This document shows, piece after piece, positions 43,782 through 52,441 of a DNA stretch of 64,000 nt; position 1 is the first letter of the stretch; every line of letters starts with the position of its first letter. Made by a program: the position numbers and the translations under genes. This DNA is from Bryobacteraceae bacterium. GTDB taxonomy: Bacteria > Acidobacteriota > Terriglobia > Bryobacterales > Bryobacteraceae. Location: assembly GCA_026002855.1 (NCBI GenBank), contig BPGD01000001.1, positions 4,286,001 to 4,350,000 of the forward strand, in the 5' to 3' direction. Under the pieces are notes generated by a model that was not told the DNA's origin, did no database searches, and worked only from the letters and a program-made list of their open reading frames with translations.

Positions 43782-43894
43782 GAATCCACCTGAATGAAGC
43801 CGAAGCGCAGCGGGTGCGCCTGAAATTATTCAGGCGACGCATGGTTGCGCAGGTTACCGGAAAGGGCCATTCTATCCAAGCGGCCCGCTCCAGG

Positions 43895-46204
43895 TCAGGG
43901 GACAATGCGGAGGAAGACGCCGGTATCGCGGCCGAGGCCGTTCGGCTTGGCAGCCGCTCCCTTGATGTTGAGGTTCAGCGACGTCGTGTAGCCGCCGACG
44001 AAGATGCTGCCGTCGGGCCCCAGGGCGATGCCGGTGCCCACGTCGGCGTTGCCGCCTCCGAACATCGTCGACCAGGGCAGTTGTGCCGCGCCGCTCTTTG
44101 ACGGATCAAACCGCGTGACGAAGATTTCGTAGGAGCGGATGGTGGGCTGCTCGAAACCGGGGAAGTCTTTCACCGGGAAATCGGGCGATGTCGTATAGCC
44201 GGTGAGCGTCACCGTGCCGGTGGCGGGCTCGTACACCATGCTGTAGGGCACGTCGCTGCGGATGCCGCCGAAGTAGGTGCAGAAGGGGACAAAACCCGGG
44301 CCATATTCGCGCAGGTTCAGCCGGGCCAGGAAGGCGTCGGCCGTGCCGCTGCGCGAAGACTGCCAGGCGCCGGGCGTGACCGGCAGGTCGTCGGAGAAGG
44401 TGTAGCCGGCGATGTAGATTTCGTCGGGCGCGACCACCTGCATGGCGGTAATGACATCCAGGTCATTGCCGCCCCAATAGCCGCCGTAGAGGAACGAATC
44501 AAACCAGGTCTTGTCCGGGTCGATTTTGAGGAGGAAGCCGTCGCCTGTGGACAGCGGGTGATGGAAGTGCGCGTTCTCGCTGTCCGGCAGGTCGTCGGAC
44601 ATCGTAACGCCGGCGACATAGACCTTGCCTTCCTGGTCGAAGCCGACGGCATTGGCGATCTCCGTCGAGGAGCCGCCGAAATACGTCGCGTAGACAAACG
44701 AAGCGGGGGCGTCCTTGAAGGGATCCGCCACCACCAGAAAAGCGTCAGTGCCGCCGCGGTTGGCAGGCTGAAGCGATACTTCTGAGACCATGAAATTCAG
44801 AAAGCCCGAAGTGGTATAGCCGGCCACGGCGATGCGGCCATTGGGGCCCACGGCGATGGAGGTGGGCGTGTCGGAAAGCTCGCCGCCGTAGTAGGTGGAG
44901 AAGGTGAGCGTATCCAGGCCGCCGACGGTGGGGTCGTAAAGGACGATGAAAATGTCGAACTGCGCGTTGCGTTGCGGCTGGAAGGCGTTGTAGGAGACGG
45001 GAAAGTCTTCCGAGGCCGTGGTGCCGGTGATGGCGATTCGTTTGCCGGCCATGGCGATCGCTGTGGCCTCGTCTTCGCCGCGCCCTCCGAGGTAGGTGAA
45101 ATAGGCCACCTTCCAGCCGTCGCCATCGGGCATGATTTTCGCCAGGAAAGCATCGCGGGTGGTGACGTCGGGCACGTAGTAAAAGACGCCGGCGCCCTTG
45201 GCATGGCCGGCAGGCGTGGTTCCGTTATAGCCGCGGTCGACGGTCCAGGTGGTGCCGCCGGCGATCTGCGTCACCCGCATGTCTTCCTGGTCAATGGTGA
45301 TCTTGAAGGGAGGCGCGAAGGGAAAGCCGGTGGCGGATTCGACGGTGATCGTCTCGTCGCTGGCGGAGACGTCGCCGGCGAGCGTCGTGGCCGCCCGGTT
45401 GCCGTTGCGCTCCCACAGGCGGGGGTCGGTGTTGGGGACCACGGGGAGGATGGAGTTCGAACTGCCGGCGATCCAGAAGCCGCCGTCGGGGTCCGCCGCC
45501 ACGGCGCGGATGATCTCCATCTCCTCGCCGCCGAAATAGCCGCCCCAGGCGATGACCGGATCAATCACCAGCGGCAGCGAGCGGTCGTATGGGCCAAGCT
45601 CAATGCGCACGGCCTCTCCGGCCAGCACATAGCGGCTGGAGACGCTGATGCGGTGTCCGTCCGCCAGTTGATAGGCGACTGGAGGCTTCTGGCGGATTTT
45701 CCCCGAGAAAGAGAGGCTGCCGTCCTTTTCGACCACGGGCCTGGCACCCTGGAAGCGAAGAGCGATCCGGCCCGGGTCAGCGCCGGGGGAGACGACGAGA
45801 TCGAATTCCAGCTGCCGACCGGTGGAGTAGTAGATGACATCGATCCCCGGATAAATGCCGCGGGCGGCCACGCGGCGGTAATGCGGCACGCCACGCCGCC
45901 AGCGCGAGGGGTCGTTGCCGACCAGGTAGTTCGTGCGGCCATCCAGAGCGTCCAGCGCCTCGAGCCGTGCCGGATCCGAACCGGCGAATTCAAGCCGGAG
46001 GCGGAGATCCGACCGGGCCAGCAGGGCACCGCGTGGATCGACAGAAAGGGCCAGCTCCGTGCTCCGCGAGACAAATGCTTTGCCGTCGGGAGCGGGCTCA
46101 AACCAGGCGGGAAGCTGGGAGAACGCCTGGCGCGGGTCTGTCCGGCCGCTGGAGGCGGCAGCCGCACAAAAAGAGGCGGCGCAGAACAATGGCAACAATC
46201 GCAT
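43895..46204 (-). CDS. SBBP-repeat beta-propeller protein, secreted
   Basis: The 769-residue product has a signal peptide (MRLLPLFCAASFCAAAASSG). An N-terminal domain typical of SBBP proteins follows (NYLVGNDPSRWRRGVPHYRR, AARGIYPGIDVIYYSTGRQL, EFDLVVSPGADPGRIALRFQ). Repeated SBBP blades then come, for example YFTYLGGRGEDEATAIAMAG, YATYFGGSSTEIANAVGFDQ and YGGYWGGNDLDVITAMQVVA, each with a YxGG motif and an ensuing IYxAGxT strand. Such proteins are usually surface or extracellular; no enzyme motif is seen. It stands alone, convergent with nothing, and the start is preceded by only a weak ribosome site. Confidence 0.87.
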   Translation of the reverse strand: MRLLPLFCAASFCAAAASSGRTDPRQAFSQLPAWFEPAPDGKAFVSRSTELALSVDPRGALLARSDLRLRLEFAGSDPARLEALDALDGRTNYLVGNDPSRWRRGVPHYRRVAARGIYPGIDVIYYSTGRQLEFDLVVSPGADPGRIALRFQGARPVVEKDGSLSFSGKIRQKPPVAYQLADGHRISVSSRYVLAGEAVRIELGPYDRSLPLVIDPVIAWGGYFGGEEMEIIRAVAADPDGGFWIAGSSNSILPVVPNTDPRLWERNGNRAATTLAGDVSASDETITVESATGFPFAPPFKITIDQEDMRVTQIAGGTTWTVDRGYNGTTPAGHAKGAGVFYYVPDVTTRDAFLAKIMPDGDGWKVAYFTYLGGRGEDEATAIAMAGKRIAITGTTASEDFPVSYNAFQPQRNAQFDIFIVLYDPTVGGLDTLTFSTYYGGELSDTPTSIAVGPNGRIAVAGYTTSGFLNFMVSEVSLQPANRGGTDAFLVVADPFKDAPASFVYATYFGGSSTEIANAVGFDQEGKVYVAGVTMSDDLPDSENAHFHHPLSTGDGFLLKIDPDKTWFDSFLYGGYWGGNDLDVITAMQVVAPDEIYIAGYTFSDDLPVTPGAWQSSRSGTADAFLARLNLREYGPGFVPFCTYFGGIRSDVPYSMVYEPATGTVTLTGYTTSPDFPVKDFPGFEQPTIRSYEIFVTRFDPSKSGAAQLPWSTMFGGGNADVGTGIALGPDGSIFVGGYTTSLNLNIKGAAAKPNGLGRDTGVFLRIVP

Positions 46205-46311
46205 GATGGCTTGAGGGGCCCTCGGAGGAGAAGTCCAAACACTTCATTATACGAACCAGCCTGGAAGGACGGGTACACGGGCACCGGGGGATGCGTGGCC
46301 GCTCTGGCGTG

Positions 46312-46587
46312 TCAGCCCACAACAAAGAAGCCGGACTCCACCTCGCCGGCGGCCACCCGGGTCCAGGCCACCCGTGCCCTGCCCCGGCGGCCGGCGTATT
46401 CGAATTCCACCTCCTGGCCGGAGGCCAGGCCGGTGCATTCGTGAGCGGCACGAAAGCCGCTCAGGCTGGTGTCCACGAGGCGGCCCTCGACCGTCCGGCT
46501 CGATACTTCCTCGACCAGCACCAGTCTGACGGCGCCGCTGGCGGGGAGCCGGGGCTCACGGCGCCGTTCCAGAGAGTTTTTGCTCAT
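46312..46587 (-). CDS. PilZ-domain c-di-GMP-binding protein
   Basis: The 91-residue product is a single PilZ domain: ERRREPRLPASGAVRLVLVE carries the RxxxR motif and GRLVDTSLSGFRAAHE the D/NxSxxG motif that together bind cyclic di-GMP. The C-terminal strand is ARVAWTRVAAGEVESGFFV. Its start lies inside the end of the sigma-54 activator gene (32-base overlap), so the two are co-translated. It likely relays the signal made or removed by the HD-GYP/GGDEF protein at 47883. Confidence 0.88.
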   Translation of the reverse strand: MSKNSLERRREPRLPASGAVRLVLVEEVSSRTVEGRLVDTSLSGFRAAHECTGLASGQEVEFEYAGRRGRARVAWTRVAAGEVESGFFVVG

Positions 46588-47590
46588 GTTCGCAGCTCCT
46601 CGCCGTTTCCGGCGGACGCGTCCTGCCGGCCGCGCCTCTCCGGAAGGCTTCCCGCTCGCGGTACAGTTTCAGCTTGCGGCTCAGGGTTCGCCGGGAGATG
46701 CCGAGCAGTGCGGCCGCCTTCTCCCGGTGACCGTTGGTGGATTCCAGGGCGCGAAGAATGGCGTCCCGTTCGAGCGAATCCAGCCGGTGGAGGACGACCG
46801 GGGCCGGGACGCCACGGGGTTCCACGGGCAGGCCCAGATGAGAGCCGGTAATGGGTGCGCCGTCGGCCAGCAGAGCGGCCCGGGTGAGCACATTGCGCAG
46901 CTCGCGGACGTTGCCCGGCCACCAGTAGCGCTCGAGCACGCCGAGCGCTTCGCGGGTGAGCTTGGGCTCCGCTGGATAATCGGCAAGGAAGTGGAAGGCC
47001 AGCGGGGCAATCTCTTCCAGGCGTTCCCGGAGTGGAGGCACGCGCAGCACGACCTGGCTGAGCCGGTGGTAGAGCTCGCTGCGGAAGCGGCCCTCGGCCG
47101 CCGCCCGTTCGAGATCCAGGTTCGTGGCGGCGACGATCCTCACGTCCACATGGACCTTGCGCGTACCGCCGAGCCGGTAATAGGGCGCGCCGTCCAGCAC
47201 GCGGAGCAGTTTCACCTGCATTCGCGGATCCAGTTCGCCCACCTCGTCAAGGAAGAGCGTGCCCGTGTGGGCCAGCTCGAAGAGGCCCGGTTTGGCAGTC
47301 ACCGCGCCGCTGAAGGCGCCACGCTCGTAGCCGAACAGTTCGCTTTCGACCAGGTGCTCGGGAATGGCGCCGCAACTGACGTCCACCCAGGGCCGGCCGC
47401 AGCGCGGCGAAAACTGATGCAGAGCCCGGGCCAGCAGTTCCTTGCCCGTGCCGCTCTCCCCGGTGATGAGGACGGCCGCCGGAGAGCGGGCCACCCGCTC
47501 TGCCAGCTCGAACAGCGACCGCATGGCAGGACTGGCGATGACGGCCTTCAAGCCGAGAAGATCCAGCGTCTCCGCGCCGCAGGCGTTCAT
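46556..47590 (-). CDS. Sigma-54-dependent transcriptional activator without receiver domain
   Basis: The start at 47590 (MNACGAETLDLLGLKAVIAS) is chosen because the frame upstream is low quality; it has no clear ribosome site. The 344-residue product is an AAA+ domain plus a Fis-type DNA-binding end. Walker A is GESGTGKELLARAL, the sigma-54 contact loop is GYERGAFSGAVTAKPGLFEL (GAFTGA family, here GAFSGA), and Walker B is GTLFLDEVGEL. The arginine region is HRLSQVVLRVPPLRERLEEI, and WWPGNVRELRNVL follows. The C-terminus ATLLGISR-like helix-turn-helix reads AALLGISRRTLSRKLKLYRE. Lack of a regulatory domain suggests constitutive or partner-controlled activity, perhaps through the PilZ protein encoded next. 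Confidence 0.92.
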   Translation of the reverse strand: MNACGAETLDLLGLKAVIASPAMRSLFELAERVARSPAAVLITGESGTGKELLARALHQFSPRCGRPWVDVSCGAIPEHLVESELFGYERGAFSGAVTAKPGLFELAHTGTLFLDEVGELDPRMQVKLLRVLDGAPYYRLGGTRKVHVDVRIVAATNLDLERAAAEGRFRSELYHRLSQVVLRVPPLRERLEEIAPLAFHFLADYPAEPKLTREALGVLERYWWPGNVRELRNVLTRAALLADGAPITGSHLGLPVEPRGVPAPVVLHRLDSLERDAILRALESTNGHREKAAALLGISRRTLSRKLKLYREREAFRRGAAGRTRPPETARSCEHEQKLSGTAP

Positions 47591-47882
47591 GCGAGTGCGT
47601 GTCCATGGTCTATGTTGCAGGAAAGCCGTAGAAAAGGGGAGAGGGCGGAACCGGAACCCCGCGGCCCGCAAATCCCTGAGTGCAGGCCGGAGATACACCT
47701 TAGAACCGTTCGAGGCGAGGGCCATCGCGCTGACGAGTCCGGCTTGCTCCGGGGTGACGGGTGCGAGTGATGGGGCGGGACCGGCAGGGAGTGGAATGTT
47801 TTCTTTCCGGCTTGCGGGGGATGGGGGCGGGCGTCCCCGTTAATGTTTGCTGCTGGAACCGCCGATGGTAAGAGGGGAAAAC

Positions 47883-50333
47883 ATGAACGCCTCGAGCGTC
47901 AGCAAAGCCTACTTGCGGCTGGTGATTCTGGTTGCCGCGGCCATTGCGGTGCCCCCGCTGTTCGCCTGGCAGACGGCGGACCTGCCCCAACTGATGGCGC
48001 TGCTGGCCGTCAGCGTGCCGGCCAGCTATTTCCGCGTTGGCTTCCGTCACGGCCAGGGGCTGCTGCCGCTGAGCCTGCTGTTCGTAATGATCAGTCTGCG
48101 CGTGGGGCAACTGGAGCAAACGCTGCTGCTGGCCGCGGTGAACGCTTTTGCGTTCGAGATGGGAGCGCGGCGCGGTTCAGGGCGAGCGATAGAGCAGACG
48201 GTGTTTACCGCCTCGGTGTGGTGCATTGCGGTGGTGGCGGGCGACTACGCCCTGCGGGGCGTGGCTCCGCCAGGGGCGCGGACGGAAGTGGCCGCAGCGC
48301 TTGAGGCGATTCTGGTCGGCGTTTCGGTGTTCATCTCGACGTCATTCCCGGAGGCGTTGCGGGAGAGGCTGGAGACCGGGGCCCGGCTTTTGCAGGTGTG
48401 GAAGGAACGGCACGTCTGGTCGCTGCCCTACTTCGTGGCCGGGTCGCTGATTGCGGCGCTGTTTGACGTGGCGCGCAGCCAGTTCGGCTGGCAGATTCCG
48501 CTGCTGTTGATCGTGGCGCTGTACCTGCCCTACCGTGCCTATCTGCTGTACCTGGAGAAAGTGGAGGCGGGCCTGCGGCACGCCGAGGAGATGGCCGCGC
48601 TCCATCTGCGAACGATCGAGGCGCTGGCGCTGGCCATTGATGCAAAGGACGAGACCACGCAGCAGCACCTGCAACGGGTGCAGGTGTACGCGGTGGAGAT
48701 TGGCAAGGAGCTCGGCCTGTCGGAGACGGAGCTGGAAGCGCTGCGGGCGGCGGCCCTTCTACACGATATCGGCAAGCTGGCCGTGCCCGAACATATCATT
48801 TCCAAGCCGGGGCGGCTGACGCCGGAAGAGTTTGAGCGGATGAAGATCCATCCGGTGGTCGGCGCGCAGATCCTTGAGCGGGTGCGGTTCCCCTATCCGG
48901 TGGCGCCGATTGTGCGTTCGCATCATGAGCGATGGGACGGAACGGGATATCCGGACCGGCTGAAGGGCGAGGAGATTCCGATCGGGGCGCGCATCTTGAG
49001 CGTCGTCGACACGCTGGATGCGCTGGCAACGGACCGGCAATACCGCAAGGCCCTGCCGCTCGACGAGGCCATCGGCGTCATCCTGAGCGAAGCGGGCAAG
49101 GCTTTCGACCCGCGCGTCGTGGAAGTGCTGGCGCGCCGCTACCGCGAGCTGGAGAAGATGGCGCGCGAGCGGAGGGTAGATTCGCTCAAGTTGTCGAAGG
49201 ACGTCGAAGTGCGTGGCGGGGAGGCCCCGGGTGCCGGTTTTGAGACGGCGGCGAAGCCGGCCGCCGACGGGCCGGCGCCGGACTTCCTGAACCAGATTGC
49301 GGCGGCGCGGCAGGAGGCGCATGAACTGTTCGAGTTGACGCACAATCTGGGGACGTCGCTCAGCCTGGACGACACGCTGAGCATGCTGAGCGTGCGGCTG
49401 AAGCGGATCATTCCCTACGACGCGATGGCCGTGTATCTGAAGAAGGAGCAGGTTCTGGAGCCGGTCTTCGTGGTCGGCGAAAACGCCCGGCTGTTTGGCT
49501 CGCTGCGCATCCCTCTGGGCCAGGGCCTTTCCGGCTGGGTGGCCGAAACGGGGCGGGAGATTCTCAACGGCAATCCGAGCGTCGAGCCGGGGTATCTGAA
49601 CGATGAAACCAAGTATTCGACGCTTCAGTCAGCGCTGGCGGTGCCGCTGGAGGGGCTGAACGGGATTGTGGGAGTGCTGACGCTGTACCGCGCGGACCGC
49701 AACGCGTTCAGCCGGGACCACATGCGGGTGCTGCTGGCGGTAAGTTCGAAGCTGGCCCTGGCGGTGGACAACGCCCTCCGCTACCACCAGGCGGAGAGCT
49801 CGGCGACGACGGACTTCCTCACCGGGCTGGCCAATGCGCGCTCGCTGTTCCATCATCTGGACAGCGAGCTGGCGCGGGCCCGGCGCGAGGAGACGCCGCT
49901 GACCGTGGCCGTGATCGATGTCGACAACTTCAAGTTGATCAATGATGAGCGCGGCCATCTGGAAGGCAACCGCCTGCTGCGGATCCTGGGCGAATCTCTG
50001 CGCGCCCATTGCCGCGAGTACGACTATGTGGCGCGGATGGGCGGGGACGAATTCGTGCTGGTCTTCAGCGGGCTGGGCCGGGATCTGGCCGAGATGCGGC
50101 TTGCCCATCTGAAGCGTGACGTCGAGGAGGACGTGCGAGCCAAGAGCGGCTACGAGCTGATCCTTTCGGTGGGCTGGGCCTCCTGGCCCGAGGACGGGTG
50201 CGATGCAGAGGCGCTGCTGTCGACAGCGGACCGGGAGATGTATCGGGCCAAGCAGAACAGCGAGAGCCGGCGCAGGACGCGCGCCCGCTGGCAGCAGTGG
50301 GCTCAGCGGGTGGAACAAGCGGCCCTGCACTGA
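47883..50333 (+). CDS. Membrane HD-GYP / GAF / GGDEF c-di-GMP signalling protein
   Basis: The start at 47883 follows a GAGGGG site; an earlier frame start lacks one. The ~816-residue protein begins with about seven hydrophobic segments (LRLVILVAAAIAVPPLFAWQ to IPLLLIVALYLPYRAYLLYL). The HD-GYP phosphodiesterase domain follows: RAAALLHDIGKLAVPEHIIS, SHHERWDGTGYPDRLKGEEI (GYP motif) and IPIGARILSVVDTLDALATD. A GAF domain (LFELTHNLGTSLSLDDTLSM, IPLGQGLSGWVAETGREILN) precedes the C-terminal GGDEF cyclase (TDFLTGLANARSLFHHLD, YVARMGGDEFVLVFSG). Both catalytic motifs look intact, so it may make or break down c-di-GMP depending on inputs. The divergent neighbour is the sigma-54 activator/PilZ pair. 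Confidence 0.93.
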   Translation: MNASSVSKAYLRLVILVAAAIAVPPLFAWQTADLPQLMALLAVSVPASYFRVGFRHGQGLLPLSLLFVMISLRVGQLEQTLLLAAVNAFAFEMGARRGSGRAIEQTVFTASVWCIAVVAGDYALRGVAPPGARTEVAAALEAILVGVSVFISTSFPEALRERLETGARLLQVWKERHVWSLPYFVAGSLIAALFDVARSQFGWQIPLLLIVALYLPYRAYLLYLEKVEAGLRHAEEMAALHLRTIEALALAIDAKDETTQQHLQRVQVYAVEIGKELGLSETELEALRAAALLHDIGKLAVPEHIISKPGRLTPEEFERMKIHPVVGAQILERVRFPYPVAPIVRSHHERWDGTGYPDRLKGEEIPIGARILSVVDTLDALATDRQYRKALPLDEAIGVILSEAGKAFDPRVVEVLARRYRELEKMARERRVDSLKLSKDVEVRGGEAPGAGFETAAKPAADGPAPDFLNQIAAARQEAHELFELTHNLGTSLSLDDTLSMLSVRLKRIIPYDAMAVYLKKEQVLEPVFVVGENARLFGSLRIPLGQGLSGWVAETGREILNGNPSVEPGYLNDETKYSTLQSALAVPLEGLNGIVGVLTLYRADRNAFSRDHMRVLLAVSSKLALAVDNALRYHQAESSATTDFLTGLANARSLFHHLDSELARARREETPLTVAVIDVDNFKLINDERGHLEGNRLLRILGESLRAHCREYDYVARMGGDEFVLVFSGLGRDLAEMRLAHLKRDVEEDVRAKSGYELILSVGWASWPEDGCDAEALLSTADREMYRAKQNSESRRRTRARWQQWAQRVEQAALH

Positions 50334-50340
50334 ACGGCGC

Positions 50341-50361
50341 GGCTGCCGACTCACGGCAGCC
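50341..50361. terminator. Possible bidirectional hairpin between convergent genes
   Basis: GGCTGCCG-ACTCA-CGGCAGCC forms a perfect 8-base stem with a 5-base loop, located between the convergent stops at 50333 and 50351. The stop codon of the permease gene lies in the loop. There is no U-tract on either side, so intrinsic termination is uncertain. Confidence 0.4.
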
Positions 50362-51748
50362 TGCCGGATTCCTGCTGGAGTTTCGGAAGCACGCGGTAGC
50401 GGTAGACCAGCGCCCCGGAGACCAGGGTGGCTCCGGCGGCGGCCGAGATCACCGGAGCAAAGCGCAGCCCGGCGATCACCAGCCACACGCCGGGCACGAC
50501 GAACAGCATCGGCACCAGCGGGAAAGCGAAACTCACGGCGGGCAGCCTCTGCCAGTCCGGGCGCCGGCGCAGCCACAGGAGGCTGGCGACGGCCAGCATG
50601 GCGAAGAGGTTCAGCAGATATCCGATGTAGGTCATCAGGTTGCCGAAGTTGACCAGGGTCATCAGCATCGCGCAGGCGCCCTGAAACAGGATGGCCACCA
50701 CCGGGGTGCGCCACTTCGGGTGCACATAGCCGGCCGAGGGCAGGAAGGCGCCGTTCCTGGCCATGGCGTAGTAGAGGCGCGGGCCGATGGTCACCATGGC
50801 ATTCACCGTGGACATCAGGCTCACGGCGAGCAGCGCGCTGAAGATCGCCGCGCCTTCCTGTCCGAACAGGGCCCGCGCCGTCAGGCTGCCAATGGCGAGT
50901 ACGCCCTTCATCTGCTCGAGTGGCACGGCGTAAATGAAGACGACGTTGAACAGCAGATAGAGCACGGCGACGATGACGGTTCCGATGGTGAGCGCCAGCG
51001 GGAGCGTCCGTTCCGGCCGCTTCAGCTCTTCGGCGATATAGGTGGCCGCGTTCCAGCCGCTGTAGCCTACATAGATCCAGAAGAGGCTGAGGGCGAACTG
51101 CGCCGCCAGCGGTGCCGTCGAGGTGCGCTCGGCCGCCTGCCGCAGGTGTGACCAATCGCCGTTGCCCACCGCCAGCCCGAAGGCGATGAAGGCGATCATG
51201 ACGAGCACCTTGATCGAAGTGAGCGTGTTCTGGATGCGGGCGATGAATTCCACGCCGAACAGGTTCAGCACGGTGAAGAGAAAAATCAGCGCCGCGGCGG
51301 CGGCCTGAGCGCCTCCGGCCTCGATGCCAATCTCGCCCCAGGTGCGGCGGAACCAGATGTTTTCCTGGCGCAGGGGAGGAAAAAAATAGCCAAGATAATT
51401 CGAAAATGCGAGGGCCGCCGTCGCCACGGGCGCGGAAAATCCGGCAAAAAAACTCACCCATCCGCTCATGAATCCGAGCGTCGGCCCGTAGGCGCGCGTG
51501 AGGTAGACGTATTCGCCGCCGCTGGCGGGAAAATTCACGCCGAGTTCAGAGTAGGACAGCGCTCCGGCGAGCGCGATGATGGCGCCAACCACCCAGATGC
51601 CGAGCACGAGCCACGGCTTGCCCAGGTCGCCGGCCAGAAAGCCGGTAGTCGTGAAGATGCCGGTGCCGACCATGTTGGAGATGACCAGCGCGGTGGCGCT
51701 GAAAAGGCCCAGGCGGCGCAAGAGAGCGGGTGCGGAGGCCGATGCCAT
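50351..51748 (-). CDS. APC-family amino acid permease
   Basis: The 465-residue protein has about 12 hydrophobic segments and APC hallmarks: SATALVISNMVGTGIFTTTG at TM1, YSELGVNFPASGGEYVYLTR between TM2 and TM3, LSLFWIYVGYSGWNAATYIA with EELKRPERTLPLALTIGTVI, and GPRLYYAMARNGAFLPSAG. It exchanges or imports an amino acid or polyamine across the inner membrane; the substrate cannot be named. It is followed by signal peptidase I upstream on the same strand (48-base gap), which may be shared transcription by chance. Confidence 0.9.
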   Translation of the reverse strand: MASASAPALLRRLGLFSATALVISNMVGTGIFTTTGFLAGDLGKPWLVLGIWVVGAIIALAGALSYSELGVNFPASGGEYVYLTRAYGPTLGFMSGWVSFFAGFSAPVATAALAFSNYLGYFFPPLRQENIWFRRTWGEIGIEAGGAQAAAAALIFLFTVLNLFGVEFIARIQNTLTSIKVLVMIAFIAFGLAVGNGDWSHLRQAAERTSTAPLAAQFALSLFWIYVGYSGWNAATYIAEELKRPERTLPLALTIGTVIVAVLYLLFNVVFIYAVPLEQMKGVLAIGSLTARALFGQEGAAIFSALLAVSLMSTVNAMVTIGPRLYYAMARNGAFLPSAGYVHPKWRTPVVAILFQGACAMLMTLVNFGNLMTYIGYLLNLFAMLAVASLLWLRRRPDWQRLPAVSFAFPLVPMLFVVPGVWLVIAGLRFAPVISAAAGATLVSGALVYRYRVLPKLQQESGRLP

Positions 51749-51796
51749 TGCTCTGCATTCTACTGGAGACGCGAGGCAGCGCGCCCGCGGGCCGGC

Positions 51797-52315
51797 CTAT
51801 TGCACGATGCCCAGCCGCTCCAGCGGCCAGTAGGCGAAGACGGCCTTGCCATAGATGGCGCGGGCGGGCAGCGGGCCCCAGTGCCGGCTGTCGTTGGACG
51901 AGCTGCGGTGATCGCCCATCACGAAGTAGTGGCCCTCCGGCACCACGATCGCGGACATGGACGACCGGTCGCGGTAGTCGTCTGGCACGTAGGGCTCGCT
52001 GATCGGATAGCCATTGACGAACACATAGCCCTGACGGATCTCCACCCGGTCTCCGGGAAGGCCGATGACGCGCTTGATGTAGCTCTTCGACGGATCGCCC
52101 GGAAACCAGAAGACCACCGTGTCGCCGCGCTGGATGTGCTCGAGCCCGAGCCGGTAGGCGAATTTGTTGATGAAGACGCGTTCCTGGTCGGTCAGCGTCG
52201 GCAGCATCGAGGTGCCTTCCACCTTCACCGGCTGGTAAAGGAAAAGGATCACCACCAGCGCAATGAAGACCGCAAGCACGAGGTCTCGAACCCAGAAAAG
52301 GGCGTGCTTCCACAT
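51797..52315 (-). CDS. lepB: Signal peptidase I
   Basis: The start at 52315 (MWKHALFWVRDLVLAVFIAL) has an AAGG site and gives the usual single N-terminal membrane anchor. The 172-residue enzyme has the S26 motifs: KVEGTSMLPTLTDQERVFIN with the catalytic Ser36, SKSYIKRVIGLPGDRVEI with the general-base Lys81, and PEGHYFVMGDHRSSSNDSRH. It cleaves signal peptides of exported proteins on the periplasmic side. A longer frame to 52402 has no support. Confidence 0.94.
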   Translation of the reverse strand: MWKHALFWVRDLVLAVFIALVVILFLYQPVKVEGTSMLPTLTDQERVFINKFAYRLGLEHIQRGDTVVFWFPGDPSKSYIKRVIGLPGDRVEIRQGYVFVNGYPISEPYVPDDYRDRSSMSAIVVPEGHYFVMGDHRSSSNDSRHWGPLPARAIYGKAVFAYWPLERLGIVQ

Positions 52316-52441
52316 GGGCCTTGTGTCCAGACGATCTGCCCCGATTTTTTCACGGCGGCAGGGCCCGCTGCAACAAAGGCCTCGCCGGCTCGGGGATTGC
52401 ATCCGGCCGTTTTCAGGCGTTCGGCCGACGTGCGGCCGGAC

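Noticed and set aside
49629-51461. 610-residue minus-strand frame spanning the GGDEF end and permease gene
   Set aside because: It covers two well-supported genes in other frames and lacks any family resemblance.
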